10,472 nt of DNA from Bacteroidota bacterium (GCA_025355225.1 JANYAB010000485.1:1-10472), one strand, 5' to 3'; numbered from the stretch's first letter, positions 1 through 8,289 are shown. Notes: generated by a model from the letters alone, not told the origin. Made by a program: numbers and translations.

Positions 1-1
1 T

Positions 2-1207
2 TTCAGCGACCCAATGATCGACAATAAGGACTCTCAAAAACGCTACCGTGCCGACCAACTGCTTGAAGATAAAATTGACCGCTACGATGAGGATGGTAAA
101 ACCGATAAGGCCGAACAGCTTCAACAGGAAATGGATGAGGCATTGAAAAACGATGACCTGCCACGCCTGAGGGAACTAATTATTGAACACGAAATAGCTG
201 ACCCGGTAAGCGGTACCCGCAACTGGACCGACGTACGCCAGTTTAACCTGATGTTCAGCACACAAATGGGTGCTGTTGCTGATGAAGCTGATTTGGTTTA
301 CCTGCGCCCCGAAACTGCCCAGGGTATATTTGTAAATTATCTGAATGTACAAAAATCGGGAAGGATGAAGATCCCTTTCGGTATTGCACAAATTGGCAAA
401 GCATTCCGTAACGAGGTGATCGCACGTCAATTCATAATCCGTATGCGCGAGTTTGAGCAAATGGAGATGCAATTTTTTATACGCCCTGGCACGCAAAAGG
501 AATGGTTTGAGTACTGGAAGGAAAAGCGTTTGTTATGGCACCTGGCATTGGGTACTGACCCAGCTAAATATCGTTTCCACCAGCACACCAAACTGGCGCA
601 TTATGCCGATGCGGCTTATGACATTGAATATGAGTTTCCCTTTGGCTTTAAGGAAGTAGAAGGAATACATAGCCGTACCGATTTTGACCTGAGCCAGCAT
701 CAGAAATTTTCCGGTAAGAAATTACAATACTTCGATCCGGAGATCAATCAAAATTATGTCCCATATGTGATCGAAACTTCGATAGGTTTAGACCGGATGT
801 TTTTGCTTACCCTGATCAACGCTTATGAGGAAGAAGACCTGAGTACAGACGAAAAGCAGGATAGCCGTGTAGTGTTAAGACTTCACCCTTGCCTGGCGCC
901 AATTAAAGCTGCCATTTTCCCACTCACAAAAAAAGATGGCCTCCCCGAAAAAGCGCGTGAAATAATGGATAGGCTTAAAATCGACTTTAACCTGCAATAC
1001 GAGGAAAAGGATGCTATTGGCAAGCGCTACCGCAGGCAGGATGCTATTGGCACACCCTTCTGTATCACAGTTGACCATCAAAGCCTGGAGGATAATACCG
1101 TAACTATTCGTTATCGCGACAGCATGGCACAAGAGCGGGTTAATGCCGACCACTTAGATAAAATTATCGGCGACCTGGTCAGCTGGAAGAATTTACTTTC
1201 GTTATAA
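2..1207 (+). CDS. glyS: Glycyl-tRNA synthetase, alpha2 (single-chain) type, 5'-truncated by the window edge
   Basis: Class II aminoacyl-tRNA synthetase that charges tRNA-Gly with glycine in the cytoplasm. The frame is open from base 2 (F-S-D-P before the Met at 14), so the gene starts outside the window and the Met at 14 is internal. Counting from that Met, RPETAQGIF lies at 98-106, class II motif 2 (FRNE then RMREFEQ) at 131-154, and the motif 3 region with ETSIGLDR at 254-261. A C-terminal anticodon-binding domain runs from about 286 to 395, with IGTPFCITVD and RDSMAQERV. About 401 residues are visible; from knowledge of the family a full protein is near 490-500, so roughly 90-100 N-terminal residues are missing. 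It is the archaeal/eukaryal-like GlyRS used by Bacteroidota, not the glyQ/glyS two-subunit form. No frameshift is seen. The gene could also be named glyQS. Confidence 0.97.
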   Translation, partial: FSDPMIDNKDSQKRYRADQLLEDKIDRYDEDGKTDKAEQLQQEMDEALKNDDLPRLRELIIEHEIADPVSGTRNWTDVRQFNLMFSTQMGAVADEADLVYLRPETAQGIFVNYLNVQKSGRMKIPFGIAQIGKAFRNEVIARQFIIRMREFEQMEMQFFIRPGTQKEWFEYWKEKRLLWHLALGTDPAKYRFHQHTKLAHYADAAYDIEYEFPFGFKEVEGIHSRTDFDLSQHQKFSGKKLQYFDPEINQNYVPYVIETSIGLDRMFLLTLINAYEEEDLSTDEKQDSRVVLRLHPCLAPIKAAIFPLTKKDGLPEKAREIMDRLKIDFNLQYEEKDAIGKRYRRQDAIGTPFCITVDHQSLEDNTVTIRYRDSMAQERVNADHLDKIIGDLVSWKNLLSL

Positions 1208-1397
1208 ACCACAATAAAAGGTTATAACCTGCCTGCGACCCCTATAAAACTATATTTACTGTCAATTAAACGGGCTTTTTTATTTATTAAAGAAAATACT
1301 AAAACAAAATCCTATATCTAAACCGTATAAGTGTTTAAGTAAATATAGATAAGGCCAATAGGTCAGTGTTCTATAGCACTACAAATGGTATGGTCCG

Positions 1398-1421
1398 GAT
1401 AGCATTACAATAAATGCTATC
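1398..1421. repeat. Perfect 9-bp inverted repeat (hairpin) in front of the histidine kinase
   Basis: GATAGCATT (1398-1406) and its exact complement AATGCTATC (1413-1421) are separated by the six bases ACAATA. It ends 5 bp before the ATG at 1427 and 17 bp before the TTG start at 1439. As RNA it would be a stable hairpin next to the ribosome-binding region; as DNA it could be a dimeric regulator's operator. No T-run follows, so it is not an intrinsic terminator. The rest of the 231-bp gap (1208-1438) is AT-rich; I see no gene, tRNA or convincing promoter in it. Confidence 0.6.
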
Positions 1422-1438
1422 TTTAAATGTAACAAAAT

Positions 1439-3715
1439 TTGAGAGCCGTTTTAATTTTTATTCTTTTGTTACCAGGCTTAAAGGTGTTTGCCTATGCGCC
1501 GTCTAATTCTTATGCCAATGGGGCATCCGGTTTCAATGCATATGGGGTTGCCAGTTACAAAGTTGACAGTCTTAAAGCTTTACTGTCGGCAACTTTAGCA
1601 AACAACGATAACCCAACTGATACGTTAACCATAAACAGAATAAACAAACTTGCTCATGAATTTATTGATGTAAACCCTGACAGCACCTTGTATTATGGCA
1701 AACTGGCCATTGGGAGGTCGCTGGCCGCAAAATATAAAAAAGGTGTTGCAGATGGGATGGTCGCCATCGGAAGCGTATACTCGCTTAAAGGCGTATATGA
1801 TAAGGCTCAGCAAAACTTTCTGGGTGCAAAACTGCTCTATACTGACTTAAAAGATTATAAAAGCCTGAGCAATTGTTATATAGAGTATGGTAGAATGTAT
1901 AACAATATTGCCAAATATGATCTTGCTTCGAGTTACTTTAAACAGGCGTTAGACATAAAAAAGCAGATAAAGGACGAGGCTGGAATTGCCGATTGTTACC
2001 ATAACATGGGCATGGTTGCTGATAACGTAGGCAAATCATCATACGCACTGGATAATTATTTCAAATCGCTCGCCCTGGATATTAAACTTCATAATCAACT
2101 TTCGTCAGCAAAAAACTACAACAATATTGGGGTGGTAATGCAGGAAATGGAGATATATCCAAAATCAATGGAGTATTACAGACGGGCAATTAAAATATGG
2201 CAGGACTTAAAGAATATACAAGGCGTTAGTACGGCGTACGAAAACATGGGCGAGATAATGATGGCTCAGAAAAAATATGATCAGGCTATTGTTTACCTGT
2301 CTAAATCAATGAAACTGACCAAAGATCTGGACGATAAAATTGGCATCAGTTCATTATATGCCGATTTTGGCATGTGTTATGCCAATTTGAAACAATACCA
2401 TATAGCGCTAACCTATCTTAACCAGGCGCTTAAAATGTGTGATGTTTACAAACTTGATTATAATAAGGCAGGCACTTACATCTATTTTGCAACTTTATAT
2501 AATCAGCAGAAAGATTATCAAAAAGCTTATAAATACGCTTTGCTTGCTAAAAGCCTGGCAAATAAATTAGGCAGTTTATCAAGCAGGTCTAATGCAGCTT
2601 TACAATTGAGCGAATCACTTGGCGGATTAGGAAGGTTTCAGGAGGCTTACAAAGCGCAGAAGGAATACGATAACCTAAAAGACAGTTTGAAAAGCGATGA
2701 AAGCGTTCAAAAATTAACCTCTTTTAATCTTGAATCGAGTTTTGCTGAAAAACAAAGACGGTTGGCAGAGCAGCACCAAAAGATGGATGACCTTTACCAG
2801 CAAAAAATACAAAGGCAGGGATTTATCAGCGCCATATTTTTTCTTATCATTTTATGTATGGTTGCTATCCTGATTATTTATTACAGGGCTAAGCGGAAAC
2901 AACAAAATATAAATACAATCCTTGAAGATAAAAACCACCAGGTGCTGCAGCAAAAAACCGACCTTAACGACCAGGCTCTAAAATTAAACGATCTGAATAA
3001 TTTGAAAGATCGCCTGATCTCGGTTCTGGCCCATGACCTTAGAGCACCGCTTAGCACGCTTCGCGGATTATTTAGTTTGCTTGAGGATGATAGTATTTCG
3101 CATGAACAATTTTTGAGTATGATACCACAGGCCTTAAGAAAATTAGAATATACTTCTGATTTCCTGGATACCCTGTTGTTCTGGATAAACAGCCAGATGG
3201 AAAACTTCGCCGGTTCATCAAAAAGTTTTACCCTTAAAGATATAGTAGCCTATGAGGTACAAAATTATCATGAACAAGCATTAGGAAAGGGGATTACACT
3301 AATAGATAATTTGCCGGACTCGTTCACAGTTTTGGCCGACCCGAATTCTATCCGTATTGTTGTCCGTAATTTAATCACCAATGCCATTAAATTCTCAAGG
3401 CAAAATGATTCCATCAATATAAGCGCCTTACAACAGAATGATAACTACATTTTATTATCAATTAAAGATACAGGTGTGGGCATGACTAAAAAGCAGCTGA
3501 ACAAATTATTTAAGAGCAAAGTGGATAGCGGAACCGGCACAAATAATGAGTCGGGCACCGGTATGGGCTTGTTATTTTGTAAGGACCTGATAGAAAAATG
3601 CAACGGTAAAATATGGGCAGAAAGCGACGAAGACCTTGGTACCGAATTCTTTTTCACCCTGCCAGTCGGCTCCTTTAAAGAAAAAGAAGAAGAAGTTGCG
3701 GTATTGTCCCGATAG
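1439..3715 (+). CDS. Membrane-bound sensor histidine kinase with periplasmic TPR array
   Basis: Predicted two-component sensor that autophosphorylates on histidine; its signal and response regulator are unknown. Of 758 residues, 1-20 form a signal peptide (hydrophobic VLIFILLLPGL, then FAYA). Eight TPR-like repeats with a 40-residue step span about 103-420, shown by YIEYGRMY (147), YHNMGMVA (187), YNNIGVVM (227), YENMGEIM (267) and YADFGMCY (307). A charged coiled-coil stretch (430-460), one membrane helix (461-482) and a second coiled coil (485-525) follow. The H-box is AHDLRAPLS with H532; the ATPase domain has N644/N648, DTGVGM (677-682) and GTGMGL (706-711). All catalytic boxes look intact. 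The start is TTG, because the next in-frame codon block upstream contains TAA at 1430-1432 and no ATG lies in the first 100 residues. No receiver domain or regulator gene adjoins it, so it is an orphan here. Confidence 0.93.
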   Translation: MRAVLIFILLLPGLKVFAYAPSNSYANGASGFNAYGVASYKVDSLKALLSATLANNDNPTDTLTINRINKLAHEFIDVNPDSTLYYGKLAIGRSLAAKYKKGVADGMVAIGSVYSLKGVYDKAQQNFLGAKLLYTDLKDYKSLSNCYIEYGRMYNNIAKYDLASSYFKQALDIKKQIKDEAGIADCYHNMGMVADNVGKSSYALDNYFKSLALDIKLHNQLSSAKNYNNIGVVMQEMEIYPKSMEYYRRAIKIWQDLKNIQGVSTAYENMGEIMMAQKKYDQAIVYLSKSMKLTKDLDDKIGISSLYADFGMCYANLKQYHIALTYLNQALKMCDVYKLDYNKAGTYIYFATLYNQQKDYQKAYKYALLAKSLANKLGSLSSRSNAALQLSESLGGLGRFQEAYKAQKEYDNLKDSLKSDESVQKLTSFNLESSFAEKQRRLAEQHQKMDDLYQQKIQRQGFISAIFFLIILCMVAILIIYYRAKRKQQNINTILEDKNHQVLQQKTDLNDQALKLNDLNNLKDRLISVLAHDLRAPLSTLRGLFSLLEDDSISHEQFLSMIPQALRKLEYTSDFLDTLLFWINSQMENFAGSSKSFTLKDIVAYEVQNYHEQALGKGITLIDNLPDSFTVLADPNSIRIVVRNLITNAIKFSRQNDSINISALQQNDNYILLSIKDTGVGMTKKQLNKLFKSKVDSGTGTNNESGTGMGLLFCKDLIEKCNGKIWAESDEDLGTEFFFTLPVGSFKEKEEEVAVLSR

Positions 3716-3731
3716 GCTATTTTATCGGTAA

Positions 3732-3822
3732 AGAATCAAGAGTAAAGAATTATTAGCTGATTACACCCCTTTTATCTTAATTTCTGTTTTATCTTGACTC
3801 CTGACTATTAACTCTTAATTCT
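3732..3822. repeat. Imperfect inverted repeat between convergent genes
   Basis: AGAATCAAGAGT (3732-3743) is complementary to ACTCTTAATTCT (3811-3822) with one mismatch; inner parts (around 3750-3760 and 3801-3810) add looser pairing. It fills the 123-bp gap between the 3' ends of the histidine kinase and the M16 operon. It may act as a terminator for both strands or be a degenerate intergenic repeat. There is no strong GC stem or clean T-run, so a terminator role is uncertain. Confidence 0.35.
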
Positions 3823-3838
3823 CTCGTTTAACACAATT

Positions 3839-5173
3839 CTACTGACTTACCGGGTTATCGGCTTTGTGCAAAGTGCCGTTGATATAATTTACAGGCGTAA
3901 CCTTTTTAGGATCTCCCTGGTAAACCCAAACAATATTGCCAATATATTTACGGAAAGCATCGTTAACCTCGTCCACTGTCAGCTTTTTTACATCATTAAC
4001 CAATGTTAAAGAGCGCCTCCAGTTGTTAAACAATACTTCGTTGCCGGCCAGCGAACTTGCCTGGGCGCTGTTCGTTTCCTGTTTATAGTAAAATTGGGTG
4101 AGATAGGTAACCTTCATGTTGGCTACTTCGTCCGGTTTAAAACCTGTGGTTTTTACGCTGTCTACCAGTTTATCAAAAACAGTAATATATTTATCGGGTT
4201 GGGTAGTTGAAACTGCGAACCTGGCCACAGCCAACGAACCATTGCTAAACCAGGCTTGCGGAGCATATGACAAACCGTTCTTAGTACGAATTTCCAGGAA
4301 ATGACGATTGGCAAATATGCGCATGGCCACATTGAAGGCATTAAAATCGGGTGTGCCCGGTTCCGGGCCGCTGGTAATTCCTTCTATGTAATTGGTAGCC
4401 AGATCCCGCTGCTCTGCCGAAAATGCATTTTTATATACCCTGAAAAATGATTTTTTCAGCTCAAAAGGTGGCCCCTGTTTTATTCCGGCAAGCAGTTGGC
4501 TTAACTTTCTTTCAATAGTAGCTTTATCCAGGTCGGCCACTACCACAACCAGCATTCTTGATCTCGTTAATATAGACTGATAGTAAGCTTTGGTTTCTTC
4601 GGGGGTTAGGCTGCTGATAACTTCAACAGACCCGTCGGGATCTTTGGCATAATCGCGCCCGGCAAAAGCAATCTTTTCAGCATATTTATTAATGGCAGCA
4701 TCAGGTTGGCCTTCAGCTTCTTTAAGATTGTTAATTGCATCCTGTTTAATACGGGTGAACTCCTTTGCATCGAACCGGGGTTGTGTTATGGCTTCGGCAT
4801 ATAAGGGCCAAACGGTTTCAAAGTCACTTTTAATGCAATTCATCTTTATAATTGAGTAATCCTTACCGCTAAAACCATAGACCTCGGCGCTTACTTTATC
4901 CAATTGATTTTTGAAGCTATTTTTATCATGCCTCATTGTTCCGCATTCGCTTAATGCGCTCAAGGCTAATGATTCGATCCCGCTTTTGCTTGCAGGATAA
5001 TTTTGTACGCCTCCTTTTATCACGGTTTGTATCTCAACAATATCATTCCCGCTCGGCTGAACAATCACCTTAACCCCATTTACCATCATTTCATAAGCTT
5101 TCTGCTGCGCCTTAGCTAATTGCAGGCCAAATAACCCGGCAGAAATAAACAGTATCAATATTTTCTTTTTCAT
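3839..5173 (-). CDS. M16 family peptidase-like protein, zinc-less partner subunit
   Basis: Exported protein of 444 residues with a signal peptide (1-22, cleavage likely in LAKA-QQ). The fold is M16 (mitochondrial processing peptidase/insulinase clan), with an N-terminal half around SGIESLALSAL and a C-terminal M16 domain from about 190. The position of the zinc motif HxxEH is occupied by S68-L-A-L71-S72, so no zinc can be held there and the protein should not cut peptides alone. It keeps the substrate-binding R/Y pair of the clan in IRTKNGLSY (R296 and Y303, seven residues apart). It lies 17 bp downstream of the zinc-bearing M16 gene, in the same direction. In known split M16B enzymes one subunit carries zinc and the other carries R/Y; this pair fits that plan. 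The natural substrate is unknown. Confidence 0.9.
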   Translation of the reverse strand: MKKKILILFISAGLFGLQLAKAQQKAYEMMVNGVKVIVQPSGNDIVEIQTVIKGGVQNYPASKSGIESLALSALSECGTMRHDKNSFKNQLDKVSAEVYGFSGKDYSIIKMNCIKSDFETVWPLYAEAITQPRFDAKEFTRIKQDAINNLKEAEGQPDAAINKYAEKIAFAGRDYAKDPDGSVEVISSLTPEETKAYYQSILTRSRMLVVVVADLDKATIERKLSQLLAGIKQGPPFELKKSFFRVYKNAFSAEQRDLATNYIEGITSGPEPGTPDFNAFNVAMRIFANRHFLEIRTKNGLSYAPQAWFSNGSLAVARFAVSTTQPDKYITVFDKLVDSVKTTGFKPDEVANMKVTYLTQFYYKQETNSAQASSLAGNEVLFNNWRRSLTLVNDVKKLTVDEVNDAFRKYIGNIVWVYQGDPKKVTPVNYINGTLHKADNPVSQ

Positions 5174-5190
5174 TGTTAACAGGTTAAATT

Positions 5191-6564
5191 CTATTTAGCA
5201 GCAAAAAAAGCGCTGGCATTAATTTGTTTACTTAATTCTGGCTTGATTATTAAACCGGCCACCATTGGTTTACCTACAATATATTTGTCCAGGTATTTCG
5301 CAATATCAGCACGGCTTACCTTCTGGTAGTTCTCATCCAGCCTGGTATAAAAATCAAGTGAGGTACTACACCACTGATAGCTCACCTGGCCTGGCAAGGT
5401 GGATGGTTTTTCTTTTTGATGAATGCTGTTACGCAACAAAATAGCTTTGGCATCCTTTAACTGCTCGTCGGTAAAATAATCAGGGCTTGCAAACTGGCCG
5501 ATCTGGTTTAACAATTCAGCATAACATTCCTTCAGCTTATTAGGGTTAGGTTCAACATATATATCTATTGGACCGACATATTTAGAGGTAGTATAACCAA
5601 CCTGTACAGCCGATGCCAGGCCCTTATCAACCAAAGCCTGCTGTAATTTGGAAGAGTTTAAACCAACTATGGTCGAAAACACGTCGGCCACAACTGTTGA
5701 AGCCGAATCGGTTAAATATGATGGGCCCTGCCACGAAAACTGCATATTTGGTGTTTGCGCAATTGAAGTTTCCTTTATAAAATATTCGCTTTTATCCAAT
5801 GGCTTAAACGGTGGTATCGGGTATTTCACCAGAGGATCAAAGCCGCTGTTTTCCCAATCGCCAAAAATACTTTCAGCTAATGCAAAAGCATCGGCGTGTT
5901 TTACATCGCCGCAAATGGTCAATAAACTATTATTGGGGAAATAATATTTGTTTTTAATGATCATCATTTTATCAGGAGTCGCCGTATTGATCACTTCGTG
6001 GACACCAATCGGGTTTTTGCGGGTGATCAAATCTCCCCACAGGTGTTTCTGTACTTCAAACCAAAGTTGAAAGTTTGGATCGCTTTCTGCTCGTTGAAAT
6101 TCTCCATCCACTACAGGGCGCTCCTTTTGCATGTCCTCTTCGCGATAAATTGGAAAGCGAATGGCTGCATTCATGAATTTCAATCCTGCCTTAAGACTGT
6201 CCCTATCAAACGTAAAGAAATAGTTTACCCGCTCCACGTTGGTCGTGCCATTCCAAATAGCGCCTAATTCCTGCGTGCGCTTTAAAAATCTCTCCTGATC
6301 GGGATAATCCCTGTTTGCTTTAAAAAACATATGCTCAAACAGGTGTGATAAGCCACTAAATTCAGGACCTTCTGTATAGGCGCCATTCTTTACAGCTATT
6401 TCTATAGTTGCCAAAGGAACCTTACTGTTCTCAATTACAAGTACCTCAAGGCCATTGGGTAATTTTTTCCAGAAATACCCTTCCGGAAGATGTGGCTGGG
6501 CCATGCATTGAAACCCGAATAAAAGAGCTGCAATATTTAATATAAAAAATTTAATGTATTTCAT
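5191..6564 (-). CDS. M16 family zinc metallopeptidase, catalytic subunit
   Basis: Exported zinc peptidase of 457 residues; it probably works in the periplasm. The signal peptide is residues 1-22, with likely cleavage in CMA-Q; the Cys at 20 is not in a proper lipobox, so it is not called a lipoprotein. The inverted zinc motif HxxEH is H74-L-F-E77-H78 in SGLSHLFEHMFF, and the third ligand is probably E155 in KERPVVDGEFQR, 77 residues later, the usual distance. A second M16 domain follows from about 195 (TPDKMMIIKNKYYFPNN). The R/Y pair expected in the C-terminal half is replaced (ALVDKGLASAV), which matches its presence in the partner gene 17 bp downstream. It is the first gene of the two-gene operon. 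The 170-bp gap upstream is AT-rich and holds the terminator of the preceding operon. Confidence 0.94.
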   Translation of the reverse strand: MKYIKFFILNIAALLFGFQCMAQPHLPEGYFWKKLPNGLEVLVIENSKVPLATIEIAVKNGAYTEGPEFSGLSHLFEHMFFKANRDYPDQERFLKRTQELGAIWNGTTNVERVNYFFTFDRDSLKAGLKFMNAAIRFPIYREEDMQKERPVVDGEFQRAESDPNFQLWFEVQKHLWGDLITRKNPIGVHEVINTATPDKMMIIKNKYYFPNNSLLTICGDVKHADAFALAESIFGDWENSGFDPLVKYPIPPFKPLDKSEYFIKETSIAQTPNMQFSWQGPSYLTDSASTVVADVFSTIVGLNSSKLQQALVDKGLASAVQVGYTTSKYVGPIDIYVEPNPNKLKECYAELLNQIGQFASPDYFTDEQLKDAKAILLRNSIHQKEKPSTLPGQVSYQWCSTSLDFYTRLDENYQKVSRADIAKYLDKYIVGKPMVAGLIIKPELSKQINASAFFAAK

Positions 6565-6678
6565 GGTCGTATCTTATTGTTTAAATAAAACAGCATAAAT
6601 ATATTGGTATATTCTTAATAAATAATATGCTTGCATAACATTTTTTAAAATTACAGATGCTTATAAAATTTATGGCAT

Positions 6679-6714
6679 AAAAAGAGAGCCCCAATAAATC
6701 GGAGCTCTCTTTTT
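6679..6714 (-). terminator. Intrinsic terminator of the reductase-OsmC operon
   Basis: A 14-bp stem (6679-6692 with 6701-6714, one C/A mismatch) encloses an 8-base loop. The GC part is GAGAGCCCC against GGAGCTCTC, flanked by five A on one side and five T on the other. On the minus strand it begins 21 bp after the OsmC stop codon and ends in a T-run. The A/T flanks make it symmetrical, so it could work in both directions, but only minus-strand transcripts are expected to reach it. Confidence 0.85.
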
Positions 6715-6734
6715 GCAGTCGATATTTATAAACG

Positions 6735-7154
6735 TTAACTGTACTGAACGCCTAAGGTAATAGGAACGCTTAACGCTCTTGAAACAATACAATTAGCTTT
6801 GGCGCCTTCGGCAATTTCCTTAAATTTTTCTTCGGATACTCCATCAATAGGTGAGCCTTTTAATTCGAGATGTATACCTGTAATGCTTAAAGCAACCATA
6901 TCCAGTTCAAGGGTGGCCTCCGTATTTAGATCGCCTGGTGTAAAACCCGCCTGGGTTAAAGCACCGCCCACCGCCATGGTGAAACAGCCTGCATGAGCAG
7001 CGGCTATCAATTCTTCCGGGTTAGTGCCTACGCCATCCGCGAAACGGGTTTTAAAGGAATATTGTGTGTTATTTAGTGTGGTACTTTGGGTAGTAATTTC
7101 TCCCTTACCTTCTTTTAGTGTGCCATTCCAATGGGCTTTTGCTGTGCGTTTCAT
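6735..7154 (-). CDS. OsmC/Ohr family protein (probable peroxide reductase)
   Basis: Cytoplasmic thiol protein of 139 residues, the usual length for OsmC. Family members reduce organic or inorganic peroxides using two cysteines. Both are present: C57 in NPEELIAAAHAGCFTMAVG and C122 in NCIVSRAL; the common Pro after the second Cys is Ile here. The start was set at the Met at 7154 because MKRTAKAHWNGTLKEGKG matches the family's beginning; the frame stays open to a Met at 7265, but that extension is Asn/Lys-rich and would overlap the upstream gene by 47 bp. It lies 64 bp behind the flavin reductase and in front of a strong terminator, so the two are probably co-transcribed. I cannot tell OsmC from Ohr substrate preference by eye, but the sequence looks OsmC/YhfA-like rather than classic Ohr. 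Confidence 0.92.
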   Translation of the reverse strand: MKRTAKAHWNGTLKEGKGEITTQSTTLNNTQYSFKTRFADGVGTNPEELIAAAHAGCFTMAVGGALTQAGFTPGDLNTEATLELDMVALSITGIHLELKGSPIDGVSEEKFKEIAEGAKANCIVSRALSVPITLGVQYS

Positions 7155-7218
7155 GGTTTTTTGTTTGGTTTTAAAGTTAGAAAAAATGTTATTGTTTTTT
7201 TTATAAGAATTCGGAAAA

Positions 7219-8289
7219 TTAATGCCATTTGGCACGTTCATATTGGGACGGCCATTTAACCTCATGACCCAAAACGTGTGCTGCCCGCAGTGGGAAATAA
7301 GGATCTCTTAACAATTCGCGCGCCAGTAAGATCATGTCCGCCTGGCCGTGTTGAATAATACTATTCGCCTGTGCGGGTTCGGTTATCAAGCCTACAGCTC
7401 CGGTTAATATTCCGGTTTGGTTGCGTATCTTTTCCGCAAACTCAACCTGGTACCCTGGCTTTAAAGGTATTTTTGCATTGGCAACGTTTCCGCCAGAAGA
7501 GCAATCTACAAGGTCGACACCCTTATCTTTTAAAACTTTGGCTAAGGCTACCGAGTCATCTGGTGTCCACCCACCCTCTGTATAATCGGTGGATGATATA
7601 CGGACAAATAATGGATATTCCTCTGGCCATACCTGCTTTACTGACGCTATCACCTCAAGCAATAAACGGATACGGTTTTCAAACGAACCACCATAGTTAT
7701 CGGTCCTATGGTTGCTTAAAGGCGAATAAAATTCGTGCATTAAATAACCATGCGCGGCATGCAGTTCAATCACTTTAAAACCGGCCTTTAATCCCCTTGA
7801 TGCAGCGGCCTTAAAATCAGCTTTAACTTTTTCGATACCGTGATGGTCCAGTTCAACAGGTGGTTCGTCACTTTCGATAAAAGATATTGCACTTGGCGCT
7901 ACGGCCTTCCAGCCATTTTCGTTGGCCGAGGGTATTTGTGCACCACCTTTCCACGGGATTTCGTGGCTTGCCTTACGCCCTGCATGGGCCAGTTGTATCC
8001 CTGCAATGCTGCCATGCTGATGAATAAAATCGGTGATCTGCTTTAGTTTTTCAATATGTTCGTCCTTCCATATGCCCAAGTCGCCCGGACTAATACGCCC
8101 TTCGGCGGATACAGCTGTAGCCTCAGTAATGACCAAGGCCGCGCCCCCAACGGCCCTGCTTCCCAAATGTACCAGGTGCCAGTCGTTGGCAAAGCCATCA
8201 TTGCTGGAATATTCGCACATTGGCGAAACTACTATACGGTTCTTAAATTCGATATTTTTTATTTTCAGAGGCGAGAACAGTTGAGCCAT
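7219..8289 (-). CDS. namA: Old Yellow Enzyme family NADPH dehydrogenase (NamA/YqjM-like)
   Basis: FMN-dependent ene-reductase that uses NADPH to reduce C=C bonds of enones, maleimides, quinones or nitro compounds. The protein is 356 residues, a single TIM barrel, close to YqjM (338). YqjM-class hallmarks are visible: C25 and Y27 in SPMCEYSS, QLAHAGRKA at 99-107, the substrate-binding pair H177/H180 in ELHAAHGYLMHEFYSPLSN, the NYGGSFENR segment at 198-206, and the end QYERAKW, whose R352 should correspond to the arginine that reaches the neighbouring active site. The start at 8289 (MAQLFSPLKIKN) matches the family; a longer frame to 8358 adds 23 residues with no similarity. OsmC follows 64 bp downstream; a dienelactone hydrolase-like gene diverges from it. 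The symbol reflects class, not proven orthology. Confidence 0.93.
   Translation of the reverse strand: MAQLFSPLKIKNIEFKNRIVVSPMCEYSSNDGFANDWHLVHLGSRAVGGAALVITEATAVSAEGRISPGDLGIWKDEHIEKLKQITDFIHQHGSIAGIQLAHAGRKASHEIPWKGGAQIPSANENGWKAVAPSAISFIESDEPPVELDHHGIEKVKADFKAAASRGLKAGFKVIELHAAHGYLMHEFYSPLSNHRTDNYGGSFENRIRLLLEVIASVKQVWPEEYPLFVRISSTDYTEGGWTPDDSVALAKVLKDKGVDLVDCSSGGNVANAKIPLKPGYQVEFAEKIRNQTGILTGAVGLITEPAQANSIIQHGQADMILLARELLRDPYFPLRAAHVLGHEVKWPSQYERAKWH

Noticed and set aside
1007..1052. Direct repeat of AGGATGCTATTGGCA, 30 bp apart, inside glyS
   Set aside because: Both copies encode the D-A-I-G parts of the conserved IGKRYRRQDAIGTPF region of the anticodon-binding domain, so protein constraint explains it.
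1219..1284. Palindrome AGGTTATAACCT and a later T-run (CGGGCTTTTTT) as a glyS terminator
   Set aside because: The palindrome is AT-rich with no loop and lies about 45 bp before the T-run; no stem directly precedes the T-run, so no terminator is called.
1414..1506. Small out-of-frame reading frame starting with the ATG inside the hairpin and overlapping the kinase start
   Set aside because: It is about 30 codons, overlaps a clear signal peptide in another frame, and shows no protein-like features of its own.
7155..7265. Longer OsmC start at 7265
   Set aside because: The extra 37 residues are Asn/Lys-rich and unlike OsmC, and would overlap the reductase gene; the start at 7154 fits the family.
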